This document shows positions 40,336 through 51,060 of a stretch of DNA of 64,000 nucleotides, piece after piece (position 1 is the stretch's first letter; every line of letters starts with the position of its first letter). The position numbers and the translations under genes are program-made. This stretch comes from Narthecium ossifragum (taxonomy: Eukaryota; Streptophyta; Magnoliopsida; Dioscoreales; Nartheciaceae). The notes under the pieces are model-generated. The model made no database searches. It worked only from the letters and a program-made list of their open reading frames with translations, and had not been told where the DNA came from. The DNA lies in the NCBI GenBank assembly GCA_963920575.1, contig OY986967.1, forward strand, positions 7,583,166-7,647,165, given 5' to 3'.

Positions 40336-42944
40336 CTATATTTCAAACCTAACTGTTTTGAAATGATTAAATAAACCTAATTAAAGACAGATTGCACTGC
40401 TTACCTTGCATAAAAGTCCATCAAACTATTTTTTTCAGTTGAGTCTTTCTTTAAAAAAATTGTTTAAGCTTTCACTCCTTTGACTACTATGCATCCCCGC
40501 AAAGAAACAACTCTTCAAATAAAGAGGGATCCAATGATTTCTCATTTCATACATGCTAGCCAACCAATCATTGCCGCTGAGGTGATGTTCTGTTATAATA
40601 CTTGCCCAAGTTACACAAAACTTCTCATCAGTCTAGGTATTCCAAATACAATTTGTTATTTTCTCAATGACTGCAATTTTATTTTCTATCCCTCCCAACT
40701 TCTCAGTCAGCTTTTTGGTTATGTGCCAAATACAAAACCTATGACGAGCAGAGGGAAAAACCTGCTCGAAGAAAGAGAGTGGGATTAGAGCAGAGAGGAA
40801 CATGAAAGATTGAATCTGCACAAAGAAAGAGAGAGGGATTGAACCTGTTGGATGGCAGCTCTCATTTCAGGATCTTGATATGTTATAATTGTGATGGGAT
40901 GTCTACCACTTGCTTCAACCCAAGTCTCAAACAACCATATAAATGACTCGGTGGTTTCATCCTTTATAAAGCCACCTCCGAGAATTACTGTGTTGAAGTG
41001 GTTGTCTATTCCAGAAAATGGTACAAAAACCATAGAATACTTGTTAGTGTTATATGTTGTATCAAATGCTAACACCTCTACAAAGTTTCTACACTGCAAT
41101 CTAGAATGAACATCCATCCAAAAACAATGTGTCAGCTTTCCCTCCGTATCACATAGAATCTTATAAAAAAACTCAAGACTCTTTTTCTGATTTCCTTTGA
41201 AAATTTCTAACATCAACTCTGCATCATGCCCTCTAACCTCTTCCCTCATATCTCTCTTCAAATTCCAAGCATCCCTCTTTGTGAAACCAATCTTGTCATG
41301 TCCTCCACTCTCATTCCGCAAGATTCCCATTGTTTGTGAAATACTGATGTTCACTGATCGGTGATCCTTAAAGAGACTTTGCCTCGCTTCACATATTTTT
41401 CGGCGATTTCTAAGAAACTGTCTCCTACTTGGGGTGCACAACTCATGATTATGTTCTTCCACAAATTTTCCCATAATACACTGTCTTGTAGCCATATCCA
41501 GCTTAAATCACACCATAGCCTCACAATCAGTCTTTGTCGTGCCACACTTTCTGACTGTCAATTTATCTTCCCACTTGCCATACTTGTTGTCGCGCCCCGA
41601 CCCACGAAAGCCCAACCGGGCCGGGCGACGCGAACCGGAACCTAACGAAACACGGAAAAATTCTGGCGAGGGTTCCCTCTAACCTATTGGTCTCCCTAAC
41701 AATTCATCAAAACACCCTCAATTTAAAAACTATAAATTACAGAATCTCAAACCATAGATTTCAAAACCCAAGTTTACTTTACATATCCTTGAAGAGGGGA
41801 AGATTCAAATACACATTTATACTCCTGTAGGAGACTAACTAACCAAAGGTTCAAAAGCAGTAAATGATCACCACCTCTCAGACTCCGCCTGGCGCCGCCG
41901 CACCGCCGACCAACTGCCTGGTAGGGGCCACCGAAGAGGAGCTAACGCCTGCACCTACAAAACGCAACCCGGGTAGGAGTGAGCAACTAAGCTTAACAGA
42001 GAAACTACACTACGACACACAGAAGGAAGAGGGAAACGCAAAAGTGTCGCCCTCTAGTAAAGCTTAGGTGTATACAGGGGTCCCATAACCCCACCAAGTG
42101 TCCCTGAGGTCCACAGTCGTGATCTTCCAGAGCAGCTGATCACGCGAGGGGCCACACTCAATAAGCAGGAAACCAACGCTGCTGACTCACAAGAAAGAAA
42201 ACGATACTGCTGGCGGGAAAAGGCACCGTTGAGTAGGCATACCCTCTACTCAAGAGTCATCACAACTGGACACCGGCAACACCTCAGAACCCGACTAGAG
42301 GCCGACACAAACTCTACAATCATCAATCCACATGTGTACAAGTCATCTAGGCCTATCATCGAATTCAACTGTACACCACAATTCAAACCTGATCCAAACT
42401 ACCCGACCACAGTTCTAGGGCTAAATCCGAGCTTCCAAGCCTCGGGACGGCGACCCACAGATCGCCCACGCCCTAACCTTATGCAACTAATGCACAACAA
42501 GGATGCATGTGATGAACATGCGCATAAACGACAGTTAAGCATGCAGCAATATGCGATGATAGCAAAACAATGTCTGGGCTCAGCACTCTACCAGCCCCCG
42601 GGTGGTGAACACATATTTAAGGTCTGGAACTGCTGTAGTGGTACACCACCAACTGCCAGCCAGTCCACCAGCAACTTGCATCGGAAAGCAGCCCCGCAAA
42701 CAACAGAAGGCAAACCACACAGATAAAGGTCCTCGGCGCACGCCGGCATGCAAGGTTAGGGAAAGCAGTAGGGCCACTCGCCCAATTATTCTAAACATCC
42801 CAGGAGTCATCACTCCCATGGTTCACCACTACCCCTAATATGGGGCTAACATGCTTAATGATATGAACAATATATAAAGCTGTAAGAAAAACCATACATA
42901 CAAAGCCCAGCGGGCAAAGCCAATGAAAACTTCTCTCTGCCACC

Positions 42945-43255
42945 AAAGGATCGATCTTTTTCTAAGAAAAAATTGATCTTCCAAGTAACAGAGAGCCTCT
43001 CCTTCCTGTCGAGCCAAAGGAGATCGATCCTTCCTGAAAGAAAGATCGATCATCCTCGTGACAGAGGGCACCTTCCTTGTCGTGCCAAGGAAGATCGATC
43101 CTTCCTCCCAGGAAGATCGATCATCCTCGCGACAAAGGGCACCCATGCTACACTGGAACAAAGATAGATAATCTTCACCAGATGATCGATCATGCTCGGG
43201 CTCAGCATGACCAACAATGAAGGATCGATCCTTCTCCGAGAAGGATCGATCTTGT
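42945..43255. promoter_or_regulatory. Palindrome cluster (LTR D', downstream of TATA)
   Basis: GATCGATC sites in GGATCGATCC, AGATCGATCATC and GGATCGATCTTTTT contexts. Confidence 0.75.
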
Positions 43256-43593
43256 TGGGTTCTCCAGCGAACCTCCGGTGAGAAATACCATCGAAAAACT
43301 CTACCAAATCCCACAAAACCTTGGGATCTGGTATTATGAAGGGCCACGAGTCCAAAACCAGTAAGAATGTTACAAACTAACAAATATGCAGCAAGATCTA
43401 AGCAAAACAAATCACAATCAACTCAAACTCTCAAAAATCAAAAAACAAAGTAGGTAGGAATCCCTACCTAGGCAAGAGCTGCTTCAATCCCAGTTCCTAA
43501 GCCTTAGATCGTTCTTAATCACTTCAAAATCTAGCCGGATCTAAGCTCAAGAACGGCGGATTTCAGAAGGATTCAAGGAAGAAGGTTACGTCC

Positions 43594-43603
43594 GTTTTAT
43601 AGA
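43594..43603 (-). promoter_or_regulatory. Putative TATA box of LTR D'
   Basis: TCTATAAAAC on minus, lying between the two palindrome clusters of this LTR. Confidence 0.55.
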
Positions 43604-43621
43604 CAAATGAACCGACCTATG

Positions 43622-43722
43622 AATGATCGATCTTTCCCTAAGGAAAGATCAATCCTTCATGACAATCGCGCCTTGACTTTCTGGCATTAAAAGATCGATC
43701 TTCTGGCAAGGAAAGATCGATC
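43622..43722. promoter_or_regulatory. Palindrome cluster (LTR D', upstream of TATA)
   Basis: Three GATCGATC sites plus one decayed site (GATCAATC) within 100 bp. Confidence 0.7.
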
Positions 43723-44434
43723 CCTTAGGTGCAAAAAGCTAGACTTGGGCTAAAACACAAGCCCAAGCCCGGATATTTCGATCCCGGGTTCACCTAACCA
43801 TTCTAATCAAACACTAACACAAACATGATCAGTGTGTGCACACGCGGATGTGAAACAAACTAGCAAGGTGCAATTTACCAAATTGCCCTTGCGGTCCACA
43901 ACGAGACACAGGGGTAGAGGGATAGGTCCTCACACTTGTAGCAAGTGAAGATCCTTTGGCACACCACTCTTTCGTCAGTGCCCTTCACATTTTCAGACTT
44001 TCTTGTCTTTCTAGTAACATCAAATCCAGCAGCACATGCATATTTTCCATATAAGCTTTCACAGTCATCTAATGTATTAAAAGTCATACCAACGGTTGGT
44101 ATTAATTTAGAATCAACCTTTGACACACCCTTATAAATAGTAGCAGGATGAGACATGTCACAGTTCTCAGCACTCGTGCTGCTATCACCAATCTCCCTTG
44201 ATGCATGATCTGTTGTTTCACTGCCAACTTGGAAACTACTTGTGTATTACAGCAAAAAGAATTAACAATGCATCAGTTATAGACGAAAGAACTAATGATG
44301 CAAGTTACATAGTTCTATTCAACTTGATATACATCCATGTATTCAAAATTACATAGAGAATGTATTAATATCCATGCATTCAACTTTAACAATGCATCAG
44401 TCAGGGGGAATAATAAACTTGATATACATTCATG

Positions 44435-44545
44435 AATTAATAACATAGAAGTGGGAATTAACAACATAGAAGTGAGAATTAATACATTCATGAATTAATA
44501 ACATAGAAGTGGGTATTAACATCATAGAAGTGGGAATTAATACAT
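44435..44545. repeat. Minisatellite in MULE H
   Basis: About 20-bp unit AACATAGAAGTGGGAATTAA repeated four times with small changes. Confidence 0.75.
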
Positions 44546-44749
44546 CCAATGAATTAGTAACATCAGTAAGGGGAATAACAAACTTGATAAACAATGCATC
44601 AGTCAGGGAAATTAATATCCATGAACTAATATCCATGCATTCAACTTGATAATAAACTTGAATTAACAAGGCAATTATAGGTTGCAGCCTCTTACTTGTG
44701 TTCTCCTCTGTGGCTCTCTCGTAGGCACACCATGCTCTAGCTGTAAAGT

Positions 44750-44900
44750 CTGTGGCAACGGTCGTGGAGCTGTGATGGTGAACAAAGTCAACCCTAGGAC
44801 ACCGACACACCCATGAGAACCGAACCTGGCAACGGTCGTGGAGCTGCGATGGTAAACAAAGTCAACACTAGGACACCGACACACCCATGAGAACCGAACC
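44750..44900. repeat. Tandem duplication (about 76-bp unit, two copies)
   Basis: GGCAACGGTCGTGGAGCTG and CACCGACACACCCATGAGAA recur with a constant spacing. Confidence 0.8.
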
Positions 44901-44904
44901 AAAC

Positions 44905-45560
44905 CATAGAAAATCCACCCAAGAGGCAGCAAAATGCAGCAAATCCACCGAAGATGCTCAAACCAAAATGTAGCAAGTCCATGCTCAAACACAAGCTCAC
45001 AAACAGAAAACACATGCTCAAACCAAAATGCAGCAAATCTACCCAAGATGCAGCAAAAACACAAAGACAAGAGGGATGCCAAGGATCCCCAAATTTCCCA
45101 GTCCCAACCAAACAGAAAAAATCCCAAACCTATGGCAACCATTTCGGTCGAAATCACCAACAAACATGGAAGCTCAACAACAAAAGACTCAACAATGGAA
45201 GCTCGAGGGTGGAGAGACCTTCCGAGACGAGGCGAGGAAGGGAGACGAGGAGATGGGTGGACAGTCCTCGAGACGTCGTCAGGGCGAGGAGATGGGAGGA
45301 TGGGGCGAGGCGCCGTCGTAGGGGAGAAAGGTGGGCACGAAGAGGTAGGTCGCGATCATCAGGGAGAGAGGTGGCGGTGGAACGTGCAAGGGAGAGAGGT
45401 GACGGTGCTAGGGAAGGAAGAGGTAGGTGGCGATCGTCGGGAGAGAGAGGTGGCGGCGCTAGGTCGTCATGATCAGGATTGTGAAGAAGAGGTAGGTGGC
45501 GATCGTCAGGAGAGAGTGGTGGCACTAGGGCACGGAGGGCGAAGGGCGGAGTAATTAGGG
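44905..45560. repeat. MULE H right inverted repeat
   Basis: 44905-45290 mirrors the left repeat; 45290-45560 is the outer part missing on the left, rich in GGTAGGTsGCGATCrTC and GAGAGAGGTGGCGG short repeats. Confidence 0.8.
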
Positions 45561-45685
45561 AACTGGTTCCCTTACGAAATCCCTATATATATAGACACAC
45601 ACATATATATACATATGTATGTTTTTTTATGTGTATATAATATTTATATGTGTGTCTATATATGTACATATGTATGTTTTCCTCT

Positions 45686-45712
45686 ACAGTTTGCGTTTGA
45701 TGACCCTATGAA
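45686..45712 (+). repeat. 27-bp inverted copy of the viral capsid-region sequence
   Basis: Exactly matches the reverse complement of 50398-50424, in opposite orientation, at the left edge of the viral relic. Confidence 0.9.
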
Positions 45713-45790
45713 AACATATATAAAACATAACTTTCTAAAAACTACATCGTTCTGACGATTAGATCTACACTACTCCACTACTCACACAAC

Positions 45791-45805
45791 ATGGCTCTGA
45801 TACCA
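45791..45805 (-). other. Pararetrovirus primer-binding site (tRNA-Met)
   Basis: Minus-strand TGGTATCAGAGCCAT is complementary to plant initiator tRNA-Met, the standard Caulimoviridae primer. Confidence 0.85.
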
Positions 45806-46017
45806 GGAGGGCGGGAAGGCGGAAGGGTTTAGGTATTGATTAGAAATCAATATCTAAAGAGACTGGCGCTCGATTCAACCGATCTGTTTGCAGAGATCGG
45901 AAGGTGGAACTGAACGTTTAACGTTCCAGCCTTTAGATATTCCTTCTAAAAAATATCTCTAAATAAAATACAGAATTTAAAGACTTACTCAAGAGAGATG
46001 TAGCATAAACTGAAAGC

Positions 46018-46023
46018 TTTTAT
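46018..46023 (-). terminator. Putative pararetrovirus polyadenylation signal
   Basis: AATAAA on minus, about 95 bp downstream of the TATA box, the usual leader position for terminally redundant pregenomic RNA. Confidence 0.6.
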
Positions 46024-46110
46024 TCCACTGGCAAGGGTTACAATGGTAGTAGGAAGGTTACAAGAGAAGAGAAGCGGTGGAAACCAGTGTGTGGAACTCA
46101 GAGGAGTTCT

Positions 46111-46121
46111 GCCTCTTATAT
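46111..46121 (-). promoter_or_regulatory. Putative pararetrovirus TATA box
   Basis: Minus-strand TCTATATAAGAGG in the intergenic region between the C-terminal ORF and the primer site, resembling the caulimovirus pregenomic RNA promoter. Confidence 0.7.
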
Positions 46122-46344
46122 AGAGGCTGAAGATGCCTTAAAGGCAAAGGATGCCTGCTTGCATTGTACAATAATTGAGAGGGAATATATTCCCTTTACA
46201 TCATGTCGGCCAGTGGATTACCACTTTTCTTGTCTGCCATCTGCTAGTAGGGCCCACCACTTCGTGTGCTGGATTAGGTGCAGTCGGTCAAATGGCCTTT
46301 TGATTTTGCTGATGGCGAATAAAGGAGAGATTCTCCTTTAACTT

Positions 46345-47718
46345 TTAACTAGTGGAGGCTCCACTAGTTGTTGGCACATCTTTTGATGATGTCTTTTTTC
46401 TTGTCACCAGATCCCATAGGGCATCACGATCATCCTCATCGAAGGGGTTCTGTGCATCTTGCATGAGATCATCAGATCCAATGGATATTTTATCTGATCC
46501 AGAAAACATATTATTGAATTGATTTTTCATATAATCATAGCAATGTTGAGCAATTTGCTCATCAGTGGCCTTAGGAAATCTCCTTTCAAATGCTCTTTTT
46601 ACTCGAGCCATGTGATTGTCCATGGGGACTTCACGAACCACATTCTGGTTAAGGGCATGCTCATTCCTGCTTATGATCTCCAATAATTCAGAGACTTTAG
46701 TGGTCACATCTAGACCTTTCCACCATTTGACTTGATACCTTCGTATGAGGCAAGGAAGATATAAGTCAACAGTTCCGGTGATACAGAACCATTTCCAGAT
46801 CCATGGGATCTCAACTTCAGCAAAGAAGTACAGAGGGCACATTCCCTCTAAAATTTCGTCATCTCTCTTTGTATGGAGAACAGGATGGGTAGAGACCCAT
46901 TTCTCATATAGAGCAGCAATTGGTTCTGGCAATATATCCAGTTCAGCACCATATTTGTGCCACCAGTCATAGGTCCAGGCTGGAATTTCCTTTTGAAGGA
47001 TCTCAGGACATAGCTTGATAAACCATATATGCTTCAAATTTTCATTCTCGCATAAGAATGATAGATAAAATGCATCTTTATAATCCCAGTAGTTGAAACT
47101 ATAAGTTTCTTTCTCAATTTTGAAGGGGAATGGCTTATGAGTGCTAAAGCCCCATTCCTTGGGAGTCATCACATTTTTTATTGTGCACTTACTATAAGCA
47201 TGTGGCTTTCGATCATCAGAATTTTTATGAAAGTGCTCAAAATGAACATCTCTCTGTGATAATAGAGACTCCATCCATTTTCTCGGTTTATATACCGAAG
47301 TAGGGTATTGACAATTGTCAAGATATTTCTGTCTCAATTTTTCTGGGTTATCAAAGTAACACATGTCTTCTGGTTCAATGTGAACCATTAGCTCATAAGC
47401 TGGTTTTGTAATCATCAAAGGATCATTATCCTTGACCAATTCTACAAAGGATTCCTTTGTTTCTGAGGTATTACCTTGAGAAATATTTTTACTTGGCATA
47501 TCTTGTGTAGCCGTATTACGGACAATACTTGGATAGGAAGTATTACTTCCTCTGTGAATTGTTCGCCAACTATTTCCAGATTCTTGTGAGGCAGTTGGAT
47601 AGAAAGGAGTATTACTCCTATTGCCCATTCCTGGACCACCTCTTCCCCTCCCCCAAGGGGGTGGAGCATTCCGCCGCATTGGATCCCTGCAAAAATTCTC
47701 GGTGAGGAAATCTGGCAA
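46345..47718 (-). pseudogene. Pararetrovirus C-terminal ORF of unknown function, in frame with RNase H
   Basis: An open frame of about 457 codons. It begins within the RNase H C-terminus (LPDFLTENF) and continues without a stop into a Gly/Arg-rich linker (PPPWGRGRGGPGMGN) and a roughly 330-residue region rich in Trp, Tyr and Phe (for example WDYKDAFYLSF, AWTYDWWHKYG, EIPWIWKWF). The end is acidic and Ser/Thr-rich. No motif is recognised. Florendoviruses carry an ORF of unknown function after RNase H, and this fits that position, but here it is continuous with RNase H. It is the only long viral frame without a break. Confidence 0.65.
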
Positions 47719-48946
47719 AACAATATGCTTTCCTTTAATAAATTCAATGGTAAGGTCGAAAACAGCTAATTCAGCTTGCCATCGAGCAAAAAATTGTTTA
47801 GAAGTTAAGTTTTTAACATCTTTCTCAATGACACTCTTAGCAGAGCTACAATCGATTCAAAGGAGAAACGGTTGATTGAGGAGATCTTCCTGAAATTTAT
47901 AAAGGCATTTAATAATAGAAAGCATTTCTTTTTTAATTGTTGAATAATTAAACTGAGTAGGATTCCATTTACCAGAAGTATATCTTACTAACTCTTCCTT
48001 CTCAAAGTTTAGGCATTTTTGCTTAAGGATTCCTCCATAGCCAATATTGCTAGCGTCAGTTTCAACAATTTTCTTACACTCTGGATTTGCCAGATGTGTA
48101 CAAGGAAGATTTTGGACTTTAGATTTAATGACTTTGCTAGCACTAGTATGTGCTTCAGTCCAAGGCGAAGGATTCTTCTTTAATCTATTATACAGAAGAG
48201 CAGTATCCTTAGCCCAATCTTTGTAATAATCAGACACATAATTTAAAGCACCTAAAAACCTTTGTAATTGGTTTGTGTCTGTGATAATATCAGGAAATTT
48301 AGAAGCAAATTCAATACTTCTATCTATTGGGACTATAGTTCTCTTACCAATATTGTGACCAAGAAATCTTATCTCAGTCTTAAATAATGTCCTTTTGGGA
48401 GCAGATATAACTAATCCATTTTTTATAGCTAAATGTCTAAAAACATCAAGATGTTTAACATGCTGATCAATGCTGTCAGAAAAGATAAGTATATCATCAA
48501 TGTAAGATAAAATGAAATTCGTGTACGAAATGAATATTTCATTCATAATATTTTGAAACTCCGAAGGGGCATTTTTTTAATCCAAATGGCATTACGTTCC
48601 ATTCGTAATGGCCAAACGGAACTGTAGAGGCCGTTTTATAACGGTCTTTCTTAGCTATCTGAATCTGCCAATAACCAGATTTTAGATCAAATTTAGAAAA
48701 TATTTCTGCTCTATATATTCGATTGAGCAAATCTCTTTTATTAGGGATAGGATATCTAATCCATTTAAGCACCTTATTAAGGGGCTTATAATTAATCACT
48801 AGACGAGGAACTCCTCTTTCTCTCTCAACAGCATTATTAACATAGAATGCTGTGCTACTCCATGGGGAGTATGATTTTCGAATCAATTTCTTCTCTATTA
48901 GAGAAGTAATCTCTTTCTTACAGAGATCAAGGTATTCTTGATTCAT
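47719..48946 (-). pseudogene. Pararetrovirus reverse transcriptase and RNase H (broken)
   Basis: RT blocks are clear: LIEKKLIRKSYSPWSS, FSKFDLKSGYWQIQI and the catalytic-box region LSYIDDILIFS, followed by RNase H with IVETDASNIGYGG, SGKWNPTQFNYSTIKKEMLS and SKQFFARWQAEL. Breaks: a TAA at 48947-48949 upstream separates it from the protease part, a one-base frameshift at a run of seven T (48572-48578) splits RT, and a TGA at 47857-47859 splits RNase H. Not functional. Confidence 0.88.
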
Positions 48947-50734
48947 TTAGCAATGCCGAGCACGAGTGGGGATATCCTTTTCATTGAAGGATTCTTCATA
49001 TGGCAGTTCAACTATGTGTTGCTTGCGATTCCAAAAGGCATTAGGAACCGTGCCACACACAGAAGACTGAAACTGCTTGTCGATCTGATCTATTAGATCT
49101 TTGACAGCATGTTTTTTCAGTTGCTCATTAATTTGAACATAAGAAATCTCTTCTTTTAGAAAATGAATTTGATTTTCCTTTAAAAGAAGATTTTTCACCT
49201 CATTAAGAATTTTTGTACGAGGCTCAATTATAAACTGTAATGTAATAGGTTCTCCTTTATACCTGGCATTTATTCCAGAGGAATCAACTCTTTTCAAAGG
49301 CATAATTTTATGCATGAAAGGAGTTCCCAAAATGATATGTTGTGAAAGATTATTCACAAGCACCAAAGGAGTCGGTATACATGTTTCTTGTATGCAGACT
49401 AAGGCTTTAGGAAGTTTATAATTAACTTTTAGTTTATTACCACCAACGCCACTTAGGGCTTGCGTGGTTTTCTCAAAATATTTGGAAGGTACTATTCCTT
49501 CACGAATACAATTTAAATCAGCACCGCTATCAATGAGTGCTATAAGGTGTGGTATAACCACTTGGTCGGACATAACTAAAGTTATCTCGATATACCATTT
49601 TTGAGCAGTAATTTGCTGCAACATTTGGACTAAGAATTCATTTGGAATTTCAGAACTTTGTCCTGTATCCATTTGTTTCCCTTTTTTAGGTATCGGAGGA
49701 AATTCTCCTAAAGAAAGATCTTTATCTTCAATTAAAGAAAATATATATCTATTTTCTTCTCTAAGAAGTTTAACTTCTTCTTTAAGGTTATTAACCTCTC
49801 TGTTAAGTTCTGCTAAAGACAGACTTTTAACAGTTCTTTCTTGCCTTCGGCGTATAACTTCAGCAAGTCTATAAGTATTATCTGTTTTAGAAGCTTCGAG
49901 TCGTTGATCTCCCTTCAAACAGATATCAATCAATTGTGATTTTAATTCAGAAGATATATTTTCTTTTGATAGCAATTTTGTCAGTATGCTCTTATCAAGA
50001 GACAGCATATTAATGGATAACCCATTCATCTCAACTATGGCTTTCCAATAATTGGAATCATCTCTAGCCATGTTACAATTATTAATTGTACATGAGCAAT
50101 CTCTTTCATCTTCTGAAGAATCAGAGGAAAGACTATCATAAGATTCAGAATCAGTATTACTGATCATTACTTTATATAAGGATTTCCTTAACCCTTCGTC
50201 ATCAATCTCATTGATTCTTTTCTTGGTATAGCACCGATTGGCATAATGACCAATCTTACCACATTTAAAGCACTTAGTTTTAGATTTATCAGCCTTAGGC
50301 TTCCTCTGAGTATTACTCTTTTGAGGATCATATCTCTTTTTCCTTCTTTTAAAGAAAGATTTATCTTCTTTCTTATCTTTCTTGAGCTTAGTACTCTTCA
50401 TAGGGTCATCAAACGCAAACTGTTGACAGAATTCGCCCAATTGTTTTTTCTCAGTAAGTCTATGAGACTTTAATTGATTTTTAAGCTTTATATCATTACA
50501 TAAGCTTAGTCCTTCATGAACTAAAGCACCATAGGTATAAGAAGAATAAGAGATGACACCATTATCAGGTTCTCTTAAATAATTCCTAACTCTCTCGGCG
50601 AAGAGATTAGGAAGGCCATCTATGAATTTAGACTTCCAATGACTACTATTAGCGTCATTAAGTTGCATAACTCTGTTAATGAAGGTATCTTTATACCAGC
50701 GAAAATGGGTTAGAGTTGGACATCTAAGGTTTTG
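48947..50734 (-). pseudogene. Pararetrovirus capsid-region and aspartic protease (5' truncated by gap)
   Basis: Minus-strand reading gives a capsid C-terminal region with basic stretch KKDKKEDKSFFKRRKKRY and CCHC knuckle CFKCGKIGHYANRC, an acidic Ser-rich segment, a coiled coil (LNREVNNLKEEVKLLREENR) and an aspartic protease with ALIDSGADLNCI and LGTPFMHKI. It ends with a TAA just before the RT domain. The 5' part is hidden by undetermined bases, so its start and any movement protein are not visible. Confidence 0.85.
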
Positions 50735-50934
50735 NNNNNNNNNNNNNNNNNNNNNNNNNNNNNNNNNNNNNNNNNNNNNNNNNNNNNNNNNNNNNNNNNN
50801 NNNNNNNNNNNNNNNNNNNNNNNNNNNNNNNNNNNNNNNNNNNNNNNNNNNNNNNNNNNNNNNNNNNNNNNNNNNNNNNNNNNNNNNNNNNNNNNNNNNN
50901 NNNNNNNNNNNNNNNNNNNNNNNNNNNNNNNNNN
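50735..50934. other. Assembly gap (200 N)
   Basis: Exactly 200 undetermined bases; the round size suggests a placeholder scaffold gap of unknown true length. Nothing should be inferred across it. Confidence 0.99.
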
Positions 50935-51060
50935 GGGATAAGATCATAAGATGGTGCTGGAGCCCCTTCCCCCATTATAATTCGCCTCGAACATAGCTCT
51001 ATTTCAAGCACACTTAGATCTGAGTTGAGTTCGAACCTTAACAAGACACTTGATATTTGA

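Larger units (their letters stand above)
41588..43934 (-). mobile_element. Solo LTR D' (2347 bp, relative of family D)
   Basis: Plus-strand TGTCGCGCCCCGACCC...GGTCCTCACA, flanked by target duplications CTTGT (41583-41587 and 43935-43939). Termini match family D (58703-61008) in reverse. The box GAGCAACTAAGCTTAAC / CTCCTACCCGGG / GTAGGTGCAGGCG (41930-42005, minus) corresponds to the box of families B and D. Splits the MULE transposase just after the ICTCYK-type start of its DNA-binding domain. Confidence 0.93.
39371..44156 (-). pseudogene. FAR1-type MULE transposase, interrupted
   Basis: Exon order on minus: 44156-43940 (MTFNTLDDCESLYGKYACAA, FDVTRKTRKSENVKG: FAR1 DNA-binding domain), LTR D' insertion, then 41582-40849 (CGTTKTDCEAMVWFKL, GKFVEEHNHELCTP, FWMDVHSRLQCRNFVEVLAF with the first catalytic Asp region DTTYNTNKYSMVFVPFSGI), an intron of about 80 bp, 40766-40404 (RHRFCIWHITKKLTEKLG, SQRSESLNNFF), a second intron, 40223-39900 with a SWIM finger (CQCRLSEFLGIPCRH in another frame), and a C-terminal Cys-rich end (CNSCKQCGIKHDKRNCP) near 39390. 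Breaks: LTR D' and one-base frameshifts at 7-nt homopolymers (40453-40459, 39973-39979). Related host proteins FHY3/FAR1 are domesticated members. Confidence 0.85.
36378..45560 (-). mobile_element. MULE H: Mutator-like element with FAR1-type transposase
   Basis: Long inverted repeats face each other at 36378-36765 and about 44905-45290. The left one is cut off by LTR F at 36377, so about 275 bp of the outer repeat is missing there; the right one continues to about 45560 (GGGAACCAGTTCCC on minus). Between them are a degenerate FAR1-type transposase (minus) and a GRF-zinc-finger ORF (plus). A solo LTR D' (41588-43934) interrupts the transposase. Target duplications cannot be checked. Confidence 0.82.
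45570..51060 (-). mobile_element. Endogenous pararetrovirus relic (Caulimoviridae, florendovirus-like)
   Basis: Minus-strand order: capsid-type CCHC region, aspartic protease, RT, RNase H, a C-terminal ORF, a promoter with TATA box, a polyadenylation signal and a tRNA-Met primer site. No LTRs and no integrase, so it is a plant pararetrovirus rather than a retrotransposon. The virus is decayed by two in-frame stops and a frameshift, lacks a movement protein in the window and contains an assembly gap. The left junction is in AT-rich microsatellite sequence, a common integration context for such viruses. Genus assignment is tentative, based on a C-terminal ORF after RNase H. The right boundary is uncertain. 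Confidence 0.85.

Noticed and set aside
48947..50947. Viral capsid frame read across the 200 N bases
   Set aside because: The continuation through undetermined bases carries no information; the frame was ended at 50734.
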